From Nitrospirota bacterium (GTDB lineage Bacteria > Nitrospirota > Thermodesulfovibrionia > Thermodesulfovibrionales > JdFR-85), in the NCBI GenBank assembly GCA_013152195.1, contig JAADGU010000064.1:1-27687 (forward strand): a DNA stretch of 27,687 bases, written 5' to 3'. The position numbers and the translations under genes are program-made. This document shows, piece by piece, positions 1 through 7,309 of this stretch; positions within the stretch are counted from its first letter, which is position 1; the number at the start of each line of letters is the position of its first letter. Below the pieces are notes generated by a model, which saw only the letters and a list, made by a program, of their open reading frames with translations, was not told the origin of the DNA and did not search any database.

Positions 1-16
1 GGGTGAGGATTCAGGT

Positions 17-832
17 ATGTGTGAATTTTGCACAAGACACGGGGAAGGTAAAAAGTGGTACGAAAATATCGCCAATTATACCGAAGAGGTCTTTTATCAG
101 GTCAACTCTGAAGAAAACCTGAAAAACTTTCTGACTAATCTGCCTCACTCCATGAAGTCGGGTGTGGAGATGGCGCATAAGTGGAAAAAACGCCTTCCCC
201 GTATTTACAGGCTTATCGCCTATCCCCTTGTTTCAGGGCATTTAAGGAAGACCCATTTCGGACAGATTGTCCCCATCGAAGATATTGAAACCATACTTGA
301 TAACTTCAATTCCGCTGTAAGACTGCCCTGTGTGTGCCGGAAGGTTACTACTGGTAAAAACAGAAGGTATTGCTTTGGCATCGGCATGGACCTGACGCCT
401 GTATTTAAAGATGTGCCTGATTTCAGCGAGTTTGACAGGGTATCAACAGGAGAGGCTCTGGAATCAATAAGACATCTCGACATTGAAGGCATGGCGCATA
501 GTGTCTGGACATTTAACACACCATTCATCGGCGCCATATGCAACTGTGACAGGGATTGTATGGCCTACAGGTTTCAGGTGGACCTGGGAATCGGCAAGGC
601 CATGTGGAAGGGTGAGTACATTGCAGACATCGATCCCCTGAAATGCAGCGGGTGCAGGGAATGCATCAGCAGGTGTTATTTTGATGCCATCGCTCATGAC
701 AGAAAAAAGAAGAAATGCTCTGTTAATCTGATGAACTGCTATGGATGTGGAATATGCAGGGTTGTATGTAAACACGATGCTATCACCTTGATTGAAAGGA
801 CGGGTATTGCACAGGTTGCAAATGAGTGGTAA
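17..832 (+). CDS. Cysteine-rich protein with C-terminal 2x[4Fe-4S] ferredoxin domain
   Basis: The C-terminal part (about residues 205-262) carries two classic C-x2-C-x2-C-x3-C clusters: C210/213/216/220 in CSGCRECISRC and C241/244/247/251 in CYGCGICRVVC. This is a bacterial-type 2[4Fe-4S] ferredoxin domain and suggests electron transfer in the cytoplasm. The 200-residue N-terminal part is not a family I can name. It has further cysteines in pairs (C2/C5, C105/C107, C119, C175/C177/C181) that could hold another metal centre. There is no signal peptide or membrane segment. The ATG at 17 follows a GGTGAGG ribosome site at 2-8, so the gene appears complete, although an upstream operon partner may lie outside the window. 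The last cysteine of each cluster is not followed by the usual proline. Redox partner and substrate are unknown. The domain call is confident; the role is not. Confidence 0.85.
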   Translation: MCEFCTRHGEGKKWYENIANYTEEVFYQVNSEENLKNFLTNLPHSMKSGVEMAHKWKKRLPRIYRLIAYPLVSGHLRKTHFGQIVPIEDIETILDNFNSAVRLPCVCRKVTTGKNRRYCFGIGMDLTPVFKDVPDFSEFDRVSTGEALESIRHLDIEGMAHSVWTFNTPFIGAICNCDRDCMAYRFQVDLGIGKAMWKGEYIADIDPLKCSGCRECISRCYFDAIAHDRKKKKCSVNLMNCYGCGICRVVCKHDAITLIERTGIAQVANEW

Positions 833-894
833 CCCTGCTGAATGCCCTGGCCTGAGGCCGCAGCATATCCCCGTAAAAACAGATGGATTTAGGA

Positions 895-900
895 TATAAT
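895..900 (+). promoter_or_regulatory. Candidate -10 element close to the DUF523 start
   Basis: A perfect TATAAT, preceded by GGA, ends six bases before the ATG at 907, and no Shine-Dalgarno sequence lies between. If it works as a -10 element, transcription would begin at or near the start codon and give a leaderless message. No good -35 hexamer is visible 16-18 bases upstream. Inferred from sequence only. Confidence 0.4.
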
Positions 901-906
901 TATCGC

Positions 907-1341
907 ATGATTATTGTAAGTGCCTGCCTTGCAGGCTTGAATACAAGGTATGATGGCGGGAATCAGACCGATGAACGCGTAATCGCCCTCCTGAAGGCCG
1001 GCATGGCCATCCCTGTCTGCCCCGAACAGCTCGGTGGCCTTCCAACCCCGAGACCAAAGGCGGAAATTCAGGATGGGGACGGCCATGATGTGCTCTCAAA
1101 AAACACCGTTGTCCTGGCTGAGGACGGCACAGACCTGACAGAACAATTTATAAGAGGAGCTTCAGAGGTGCTTAAGCTGGCCGGGACAATGAATATAGAA
1201 GAGGCCATACTGAAGGATGGAAGTCCCTCCTGTGGCGTAAACCATATAAAGAGAAAGGGGGAAGAGACCGTTGGCATGGGGGTACTGACAGCGCTCTTAA
1301 GTTTCAACGGGCTAAAGGTCAGAAGTAATGATTCCCTTTAA
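907..1341 (+). CDS. DUF523 family protein
   Basis: This is a small cytoplasmic protein of the DUF523 (YbbK-like) family, usually about 140-160 residues; here 144. It opens with the family signature VSACLAG followed by the RYDG motif, has PVCPEQLGGLPTPR in the middle, and KDGSPSCG near the end. The conserved cysteines (SACL, PVCPE, SPSCG) suggest metal or thiol chemistry, but I know of no firmly established biochemical role. I chose the ATG at 907 rather than an earlier start at 883, because the family begins directly at MIIVSACL and a TATAAT sits at 895-900. The 3' end overlaps the rhomboid gene by 14 bases, suggesting co-transcription. Confidence 0.85.
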   Translation: MIIVSACLAGLNTRYDGGNQTDERVIALLKAGMAIPVCPEQLGGLPTPRPKAEIQDGDGHDVLSKNTVVLAEDGTDLTEQFIRGASEVLKLAGTMNIEEAILKDGSPSCGVNHIKRKGEETVGMGVLTALLSFNGLKVRSNDSL

Positions 1342-1999
1342 GGACGAAAATCCCACCCGCACATTCCCCTTCTTCACAATTACCATAATAGTCCTGAACG
1401 TCCTGGTATTTTTTGTGGAAATCTTTCACCCCTCCGGCATGAAAGCACTGGTCTATAAATATGGTGCCATACCGCGAAACGTGCTATCCCTGAGTGATAA
1501 CCAGCAGGTACCAGCAATCCTGACCATCTTCACCTCCATGTTTATGCACGGAGGATTGCTCCATATCTCGGGAAACATGCTGTATCTGTGGATTTTCGGA
1601 AATAATATTGAGGACAGGCTTGGACATTTCAGGTTTCTTCTATTCTATATGCTGAGTGGAATTGTTGCTGTCTATGCCAATGCCATTGCATCGCCTGGCT
1701 CCCAGATTCCCATGATAGGGGCAAGCGGGGCGGTATCAGGAATCCTCGGTGCATATCTGTTGCTTTATCCCCATGCAAGAGTGCATACTCTAATATTCTT
1801 TGGATTCTTTATCCAGATTATCAGGGTACCGGCCCTTCTTGTTATAGGTTTATGGGGGTTTATTCAGGTAGTCAGCGGCATAATAAGTAAAGGACAGGCG
1901 GCACAGGGAGGAGTAGCATGGTTTGCCCATATTGGGGGGTTCCTCTTCGGACTCCTGACAATATACCTCTGGGTGCCTGAGAAAAGACGAAAAGATTAG
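1328..1999 (+). CDS. Rhomboid family intramembrane serine protease
   Basis: Rhomboids cleave transmembrane helices inside the lipid bilayer. The 223-residue protein has several hydrophobic helices and the expected landmarks: HGGLLHISGNMLYLW (about residues 74-88), the nucleophile Ser133 in GASGAVSG, and the catalytic partner His201 in FAHIGG. The short basic tail ends KRRKD. It belongs to the compact bacterial form common beside housekeeping genes, and its natural substrate cannot be predicted. The ATG at 1328 lies inside the end of the preceding DUF523 gene, with an AAAGG-type ribosome site about nine bases upstream. The next gene starts 42 bases after the stop, so the three genes from 907 to 2893 probably form one operon. 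Confidence 0.93.
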   Translation: MIPFKDENPTRTFPFFTITIIVLNVLVFFVEIFHPSGMKALVYKYGAIPRNVLSLSDNQQVPAILTIFTSMFMHGGLLHISGNMLYLWIFGNNIEDRLGHFRFLLFYMLSGIVAVYANAIASPGSQIPMIGASGAVSGILGAYLLLYPHARVHTLIFFGFFIQIIRVPALLVIGLWGFIQVVSGIISKGQAAQGGVAWFAHIGGFLFGLLTIYLWVPEKRRKD

Positions 2000-2006
2000 C
2001 TTTGTT

Positions 2007-2036
2007 GCAGGAGGGCCCGTCTCCTGCGAAGGAGGT
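2007..2036 (+). promoter_or_regulatory. Two mutually exclusive hairpins at a ribosome-binding site
   Basis: Hairpin A pairs GCAGGAG (2007-2013) with CTCCTGC (2021-2027) around a 7-base loop. It leaves the strong AAGGAGGT ribosome site (2029-2036) free. Hairpin B pairs CTCCT (2021-2025) with AGGAG (2030-2034) around GCGA, a GNRA-type tetraloop, and a U-G pair (2020/2035) extends it. Hairpin B would bury the ribosome site. The two share 2021-2025, so they exclude each other. Both are exact in the sequence; a regulatory role is inference. Confidence 0.4.
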
Positions 2037-2041
2037 AAAAC

Positions 2042-2893
2042 ATGGTAGTAATATGCCCCAAGTGCAGGACAAAACTGAAGATTTCAGATGAAAAGGTATC
2101 CCCCGACGGCAGCAGGTTTCGCTGTCCGAGGTGCAGCAGCATACTCCTTGTTAAAAAACCACCTGAAAAAGCAACAGAAATCAACAAAAACCTTGTGCTG
2201 GTAGCCCATTCTGACGAGGCCGTTGCGGAAAAGGCCGCGAACCTCCTTCGCGCAGAGGGATATGATGTTATCACAGTAAGGAATGGCATTGAGGCCATGG
2301 TCACAGCCCTGAACAGACTCCCCTTCATTGCAGTTATTGACGTTGCCCTTCCAAAGATATACGGGTTTGAGGTATGTCGAAGGCTCAAAGGCAGGCCGGA
2401 GACAGCGGATATAGGGATTATTCTTGTACCCAGTGTATATGACAGGACCAAATACAAGCGTCCGCCATCCACACTTTACGGGGCTGATGATTATATAGAA
2501 GAACATGAAATTGAGAAAAACCTTATTGAAAAAATCAACAACATGAAAAAAGGCAGCGGAGCAGGGGAAACACACAGTGAGGAACAGAAATCCTCACCAC
2601 TGACGGAGAAACCAGCAGCTGCACCTACTGCAGAAACACCGACTGATGAAGGGATTGAGAGGGCAAGGAGATTTGTTCGCACAGTCCTTTCCGACATCTT
2701 TATCTACAATCCCGAGAGGGTTAACGAGGCCGTTGGATCAGGGACCTTCAGAGAGGTCTTCAAATCTCAACTCACCGAGGGGTTTAAGCTTTATCAGATG
2801 AGGATTGCTCAGGAAGTCAGAGACAAAGGCGACTTTTTCAATGAAGAGATAGAAGAGTTTATCGAAAGAAAGAAAAAAGAACTGGAAGGTTAA
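2042..2893 (+). CDS. Zinc-ribbon / receiver-like protein with conserved C-terminal domain
   Basis: The 283-residue protein has three parts. Residues 1-40 form a zinc ribbon of the MJ0042 type with C5/C8 and C28/C31. Residues about 50-170 form a CheY-like receiver with the phosphoacceptor candidate Asp100 in VIDVALP, but the usual acidic pair is weak (SDEA, 58-61) and the normal Lys region is altered, so phosphorylation is uncertain. After a Pro/Ala/Thr-rich linker (about 175-203), residues 207-283 form a charged helical domain with IFIYNPERV, a type I recall at the end of other zinc-ribbon proteins in related phyla. No DNA-binding or enzymatic output domain is seen, so it may act by protein contacts. 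A strong ribosome site precedes the ATG. Function unknown. Confidence 0.8.
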   Translation: MVVICPKCRTKLKISDEKVSPDGSRFRCPRCSSILLVKKPPEKATEINKNLVLVAHSDEAVAEKAANLLRAEGYDVITVRNGIEAMVTALNRLPFIAVIDVALPKIYGFEVCRRLKGRPETADIGIILVPSVYDRTKYKRPPSTLYGADDYIEEHEIEKNLIEKINNMKKGSGAGETHSEEQKSSPLTEKPAAAPTAETPTDEGIERARRFVRTVLSDIFIYNPERVNEAVGSGTFREVFKSQLTEGFKLYQMRIAQEVRDKGDFFNEEIEEFIERKKKELEG

Positions 2894-2972
2894 AAAAATC
2901 CGATATCAGGAGCTTTTTTCTGAATTCCTGAGATATTTACCATTCAACAGGAATATTTTACCTTATATGCCC

Positions 2973-3002
2973 TTGCCTATTAAGTCCTGAAATGAGTATA
3001 TT
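2973..3002 (+). promoter_or_regulatory. Sigma70-type promoter of groESL
   Basis: TTGCCT (2973-2978) and TATATT (2997-3002) are separated by 18 bases. The -10 box touches the left arm of the CIRCE operator, the expected layout for HrcA repression. The predicted start near 3009 would give a leader of about 127 bases before groES. Confidence 0.65.
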
Positions 3003-3027
3003 AGCACTCAACAGGAGTGAGTGCTAA
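3001..3027 (+). promoter_or_regulatory. CIRCE operator (HrcA binding site)
   Basis: TTAGCACTC (3001-3009), a 9-base spacer, then GAGTGCTAA (3019-3027): a perfect match to the CIRCE inverted repeat. HrcA binds this element and represses groESL until heat or misfolding stress reduces its activity. The hrcA gene is not in this window. Confidence 0.97.
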
Positions 3028-3076
3028 CAAAACAAGTGCTTTATCAGGATTGAAAAATCAGGATGGAGTATTTGGG

Positions 3077-3104
3077 ACTCCAAACATGAGGCGAAGCCTC
3101 TAAA
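3077..3104 (+). repeat. Hairpin module in the groES leader, copy 1
   Basis: The core GAGGC-GAA-GCCTC (3088-3100) is a perfect 5-bp stem with a GAA loop. It sits directly behind a second perfect stem, TGGAGT (3064-3069) with ACTCCA (3077-3082). The same module, ACTCC-NN-ACATG followed by AGGCGAAGCCTCT, recurs at 23708-23736. It lies downstream of CIRCE in the predicted groESL leader and is not a terminator, since no T-run follows. Confidence 0.6.
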
Positions 3105-3135
3105 ACAAAAAACCATCAAGAAAGGAGAGGTGTCT

Positions 3136-3399
3136 ATGAAGTTCAAGCCATTGAAAGACCGGGTATTTATCTCTTACACAGAGGACGTTGAGAAGAAGAC
3201 TCCAGGAGGCATTTATGTGCCAGAGACCGCAAAGGAGAAGCCCCAGAGGGGAAAGATTGAGGCTGTTGGTTCTGAGGTAAAAGAGGTCAAGGTTGGTGAT
3301 GAGGTAATGTTTGACAGATACTCAGGCTCCAAGGTGAAGATGAACGGGTCAGAGTACCTGATCATCAAGGAAGAAGACATTCTTGGAATAGTTGAATAA
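3136..3399 (+). CDS. groES: Co-chaperonin GroES (Cpn10)
   Basis: GroES forms the heptameric lid on GroEL and closes the folding chamber in the cytoplasm. The 87-residue protein matches the family from end to end: MKFKPLKDRV at the start, the mobile loop with KTPGGIYVPETAKEKPQ (about residues 22-38), VGDEVMFDRYSG, and the closing EDILGIVE. The ATG at 3136 is preferred over the in-frame GTG at 3130, because AGGAGA at 3123-3128 is correctly spaced from the ATG and too close to the GTG. groEL follows after 72 bases, and the CIRCE element upstream shows HrcA control of both genes. Confidence 0.98.
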   Translation: MKFKPLKDRVFISYTEDVEKKTPGGIYVPETAKEKPQRGKIEAVGSEVKEVKVGDEVMFDRYSGSKVKMNGSEYLIIKEEDILGIVE

Positions 3400-3471
3400 C
3401 CGGATTTAAAAATCAATCAATCCAGAAATTAAGCAAGCAGAACTTTCTAAAATTAAAGGAGGATTAAGGGT

Positions 3472-5112
3472 ATGGCTGCAAAACAGTTGTTTTTCAATGA
3501 GGAGGCAAGACAGGCTATCCTTAAAGGTGTTACGACACTTACAGACGCAGTAAAGGCAACACTGGGACCCAAGGGAAGAAATGTAATAATTGACAGGAAG
3601 TTTGGTGCACCCACTATCACAAAAGACGGCGTAACAGTGGCAAAGGAGATTGAACTCAAGGAGCCCTTTGAGAATATGGGAGCACAGCTTGTCAGGGAGG
3701 TAGCTTCAAAGACCTCTGACGCTGCAGGTGACGGCACAACCACCGCAACGGTCATTGCCTATGCACTTTACCGGGAGGGAATGAAGAATGTTACCGCCGG
3801 TTCAAATCCCATGGACCTCAAGAGGGGAATCGAGAAGGCTGTTGAAGTGGCAGTTGATGAACTGAAGAAGATGAGCAAACCTGTACAGGACAAGAAGGAG
3901 ATAGCCCAGGTAGGCACGATCTCGGCAAACAGTGACCCTTCAATCGGTGAGCTTATTGCCGATGCAATGGACAAGGTGGGCAAGGATGGCGTTATAACCG
4001 TTGAAGAGGCAAAGAGCATGGCCACAACACTCGATATCGTTGAGGGCATGCAGTTTGACAGGGGTTATGTCTCACCTTATTTCATAACAGACCCCGAAAG
4101 GATGGAGTGCAGCCTCGAGGATGCCTATATCCTGATTCACGACAAGAAGATATCAAGCATGCGTGACCTGATCCCCCTGCTTGAGCAGATAGCAAAGATG
4201 GGCAGGCCTTTACTTATTCTTGCTGAAGACGTAGAGGGTGAGGCCCTTGCAACCCTGGTGGTCAACAAACTCCGCGGTACTCTGCAGATCTGTGCTGTCA
4301 AGGCACCTGGTTTTGGAGACAGAAGAAAGGCCATGCTTGAGGATATAGCCATTCTTACGGGCGGCACAGTAATTTCAGAAGACCTCGGCATGAAGCTTGA
4401 AAACGTCAAGATCAACGACCTTGGCCGTGCCAAGAAGATAAGCGTTGACAAGGAAAACACCACCATTGTTGAAGGCGCAGGAGATACTTCAAGTATCCAG
4501 GGCCGCATCAAGCAGATAAAGACACAGATGGAAGAGACCACCTCGGATTATGACAGAGAGAAGCTCCAGGAGCGTCTTGCAAAGCTGGCCGGCGGTGTTG
4601 CTGTTATCAATGTAGGCGCTGCAACCGAGACCGAGATGAAGGAGAAGAAGGCCAGGGTTGAAGATGCATTACATGCAACAAGGGCAGCTGTTGAAGAGGG
4701 AATCATTCCTGGCGGCGGAGTGGCACTCCTGAGATGTATCCCTGCCATAGACGCTCTCAACCTCGAGGGTGACCAGCAGGTTGGAGTAAGCATAGTCAGG
4801 AAGTCCCTTGAAGAGCCGATCAAGCAGATTGTAGTCAACGCCGGTCTTGAGGGCGCTATAATCGTTGAGAAGGTAAAGGATTCAAAAGATAAAAACTACG
4901 GGTTTGACGCCCAGACCGAGCAGTTTACGGACATGATAGAGGCAGGGATTATCGATCCTACAAAGGTGACCAGGACAGCATTACAGAATGCTTCCTCAGT
5001 GGCATCCCTTATGCTGACTACAGAAGTTATGGTTACAGACATCCCCGAGAAGGAAGCTCCAGGAGGTATGCCTCCAGGTATGCCCCCAGGCGGCGGAATG
5101 GATATGTACTAA
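3472..5112 (+). CDS. groEL: Chaperonin GroEL (Cpn60)
   Basis: GroEL is the ATP-driven, double-ring folding chaperonin. The 546-residue protein is full length. It has the N-terminal KQLFFNEEARQAILKGV, the nucleotide-binding GDGTTTATV (about residues 86-94), the apical domain around 190-375, and the equatorial GGGVALLR (about 412-419). The C-terminal tail is GGMPPGMPPGGGMDMY, a proline-rich variant of the usual GGM repeat that lines the chamber floor. An AGGAGG ribosome site lies upstream of the ATG. It is the second gene of the groESL operon, and a strong terminator follows. Only one groEL copy is seen here. Confidence 0.99.
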   Translation: MAAKQLFFNEEARQAILKGVTTLTDAVKATLGPKGRNVIIDRKFGAPTITKDGVTVAKEIELKEPFENMGAQLVREVASKTSDAAGDGTTTATVIAYALYREGMKNVTAGSNPMDLKRGIEKAVEVAVDELKKMSKPVQDKKEIAQVGTISANSDPSIGELIADAMDKVGKDGVITVEEAKSMATTLDIVEGMQFDRGYVSPYFITDPERMECSLEDAYILIHDKKISSMRDLIPLLEQIAKMGRPLLILAEDVEGEALATLVVNKLRGTLQICAVKAPGFGDRRKAMLEDIAILTGGTVISEDLGMKLENVKINDLGRAKKISVDKENTTIVEGAGDTSSIQGRIKQIKTQMEETTSDYDREKLQERLAKLAGGVAVINVGAATETEMKEKKARVEDALHATRAAVEEGIIPGGGVALLRCIPAIDALNLEGDQQVGVSIVRKSLEEPIKQIVVNAGLEGAIIVEKVKDSKDKNYGFDAQTEQFTDMIEAGIIDPTKVTRTALQNASSVASLMLTTEVMVTDIPEKEAPGGMPPGMPPGGGMDMY

Positions 5113-5138
5113 AAAGTTGTACGAGAGAGGGAAAAAAA

Positions 5139-5172
5139 CAGGCAGGGGCTGTTACAGCCCCTGTCTGCTTTT
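5139..5172 (+). terminator. Rho-independent terminator of groESL
   Basis: CAGGCAGGGGCTG (5139-5151) pairs with CAGCCCCTGTCTG (5155-5167) around a TTA loop: 13 pairs with one G-T wobble, then C and TTTT. It lies 26 bases after the groEL stop. Confidence 0.95.
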
Positions 5173-5206
5173 ATACACAATCTTTCCTCTTGTGTTATCC
5201 TTATAA

Positions 5207-6217
5207 ATGCACATGTCTACCAGGTTAAAGAGTTACATTATCATAAGCGCCCTTCTCTCAATAGCAACCTTTATTATCTATTCATTCCTCAATATTCTGG
5301 TTCCTCTGAATCCAAAAAAACCTGTAGAGGTATATGTAGAAAAGGGAATGACCTTCACTGAAACACTTGAGAAACTTCAGGAAGGAGGCCTGTTAAGGGA
5401 TAAGAATATTATCCTTCTTATTGGCAAAATAACACATATTGACAGAAAGATAAAGACAGGATTTTATGAATTCAGCGGCCCTGTATCTCCTCTTCAAATA
5501 ATTAATGCCCTGATATCAGGACAGGTCGTGGAGTTTAAAGTAACCATACCTGAGGGTTATAATGTATGGCAGATTGCAAGGAGACTTGATGCAGCAGGGA
5601 TTATTGCAAAGGAGGAGTTCCTCAGGCTTGCCTATAACAGGGAGTTTCTTGACAGTATGAATATTGAGGCGCCGTCAATCGAGGGGTATATTTTTCCTGA
5701 TACATACAGTTTTCCAAGGGGCATGCCTCCGGAGGATGTCCTGAAAAGACTGGTCTCAGGAATGAGAAGGCATTTTACCCCGGAGATGAAAAAGAGGGCA
5801 GAAAAACTGGACCTTTCGGAGAGAGAGGTACTGACACTTGCCTCCATAATTGAAAAAGAGGCCATGGCTGATAATGAACGCCCCCTTATCTCGGCGGTAT
5901 TTCATAACAGGCTGAAGAGGGGAATGCCCCTTCAGGCAGACCCGACAAGCATTTATGGGTTCAGGGATCCGTCGGGTGTCATCACGACCAAAGACCTGAA
6001 GAGAGAATCTCCCTATAATACATACGTTATCCCCGGTCTTCCACCAGGCCCCATTGCTTCTCCGGGGTTGAAGTCTATCATGGCGGCCCTCTATCCGGCA
6101 GATGTACCGTACCTCTTCTTTGTCTCAGACAATAATGGAGGTCACCGATTCTCCAAAACAGAGGCAGAGCACAGAAAGGCTGTCAGGTTGTACCGGGCAA
6201 CAAAGCAGGGCAAGTAA
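5207..6217 (+). CDS. mltG: Endolytic murein transglycosylase MltG (YceG-like)
   Basis: MltG cuts nascent glycan strands at the inner membrane and helps set peptidoglycan chain length. The 336-residue protein has one N-terminal membrane anchor (about residues 9-31), a LysM-like segment with VEVYVEKGMTF, and the catalytic region LASIIEKEA (about 211-219), where a Glu is the known active residue. LQADPTSIYG and SPYNTYVIPGLPPGPIASPG follow, both strongly conserved in the family. Two starts are possible, ATG 5207 and ATG 5213; neither has a Shine-Dalgarno sequence. A TATAAA at 5202-5207 lies five bases before the ATG at 5213, which would suit a leaderless message from there. ispG follows after 27 bases. 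Confidence 0.95.
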   Translation: MHMSTRLKSYIIISALLSIATFIIYSFLNILVPLNPKKPVEVYVEKGMTFTETLEKLQEGGLLRDKNIILLIGKITHIDRKIKTGFYEFSGPVSPLQIINALISGQVVEFKVTIPEGYNVWQIARRLDAAGIIAKEEFLRLAYNREFLDSMNIEAPSIEGYIFPDTYSFPRGMPPEDVLKRLVSGMRRHFTPEMKKRAEKLDLSEREVLTLASIIEKEAMADNERPLISAVFHNRLKRGMPLQADPTSIYGFRDPSGVITTKDLKRESPYNTYVIPGLPPGPIASPGLKSIMAALYPADVPYLFFVSDNNGGHRFSKTEAEHRKAVRLYRATKQGK

Positions 6218-6244
6218 AGGTTTACTTATGGGTACAAATACACT

Positions 6245-7309
6245 ATGATTAAGCGCAGGAGAACAAAAAAGATATTCGTAGGCCCAGTCCCCGTGGGTGG
6301 AGATGCACCAATTCCTGTGCAGTCCATGACAAAGACCGACACACGGGATATAAAGGCCACGGCAAGGCAGATAAGAGGACTTGAACGGGCGGGGTGCGAG
6401 ATTATCAGGTTGGCCGTACCTGACATCGAGGCTGCAAGGGCAATCGGAAGTATTAAAAGCCGGGTAAGCATTCCCATAATAGCAGATATACATTTTGACT
6501 GGAGACTTGCCCTGGAGTCAATAAGTCAGGGGGTAAGCGGGCTGCGGATAAATCCCGGCAACATAGGTGCAAAGTGGAAGGTGAAAGAGGTTGTCAAGGC
6601 AGCCGGCGAACGCGGGGTGCCGATCAGGATCGGGGTAAATTCAGGTTCCCTTGAGAAGGATATCCTTAAAAAGCATGGCCGTCCAACACCTGAGGCACTT
6701 GTTGAGAGTGCAGCCAGGCATATAGAAATACTTGAGGATATGGATTTCAGGCTCATAAAGGTATCGTTAAAGGGCTCGGGCGTTCCACTTACTGTTGATG
6801 CATACAGGTCTTTTTCCAAAAGGTTTGACTATCCCCTGCATATAGGGATTACAGAGGCCGGCCCCCCGCCTGTCGGGGTTGTCAAGAGTGCTGCAGGTAT
6901 CGGCATACTCCTTAATGAGGGGATAGGCGATACTATAAGGGTCTCTCTTACTGCCCCGTCCCGGGTGGAAGTAGAGGTAGCCTACGAGATACTCAAAGCC
7001 CTTGACCTGAGACAGCGGGGTGTAAATATCATCTCCTGTCCCACATGCGGCAGGTGTAATCTCGACATAATAAGGATTGCAAAAAAGATACATAAAAACC
7101 TCCAGGGTGCCTCGTCTCCCCTGACCGTGGCGGTTATGGGTTGCGTTGTTAATGGTCCCGGCGAGGCCCGGGAGGCTGATTTCGGTATAGCAGGCGGAAG
7201 GGGTGAGGGAATTGTATTCAAAAAGGGAAAGGTTATAAAGAGGGTGAAGGAAGAAGAGTTGATAGATGCCCTTATGGAAGCTGTCGAGGAGGACTCAGAT
7301 TGGAGGTAA
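6245..7309 (+). CDS. ispG: 4-hydroxy-3-methylbut-2-enyl diphosphate synthase (IspG/GcpE)
   Basis: IspG performs the penultimate step of the MEP isoprenoid pathway, the reductive conversion of the cyclic diphosphate MEcPP to HMBPP using a [4Fe-4S] cluster. The 354-residue protein is the short bacterial form: a TIM barrel (VPVGGDAPIPVQSMTKTDT at about 16-34, then IIADIHFDWRLAL) and a C-terminal reductase-like domain. The cluster ligands are visible as CPTCGRC (about 262-268), the Cys of MGCVVNGPGEA, and the Glu of that motif. No clear ribosome site precedes the ATG, but TACAAA lies six bases upstream (6233-6238). Its end overlaps panC by 10 bases, so the two are translationally linked. Confidence 0.98.
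   Translation: MIKRRRTKKIFVGPVPVGGDAPIPVQSMTKTDTRDIKATARQIRGLERAGCEIIRLAVPDIEAARAIGSIKSRVSIPIIADIHFDWRLALESISQGVSGLRINPGNIGAKWKVKEVVKAAGERGVPIRIGVNSGSLEKDILKKHGRPTPEALVESAARHIEILEDMDFRLIKVSLKGSGVPLTVDAYRSFSKRFDYPLHIGITEAGPPPVGVVKSAAGIGILLNEGIGDTIRVSLTAPSRVEVEVAYEILKALDLRQRGVNIISCPTCGRCNLDIIRIAKKIHKNLQGASSPLTVAVMGCVVNGPGEAREADFGIAGGRGEGIVFKKGKVIKRVKEEELIDALMEAVEEDSDWR

Noticed and set aside
2894..2945. Terminator after the zinc-ribbon gene
   Set aside because: The inverted repeat (about 2904-2938) is interrupted and its T-run lies in the loop, so it is not convincing.
3130..3135. GTG start for groES
   Set aside because: It is too close to the ribosome site, and the family begins at the ATG at 3136.
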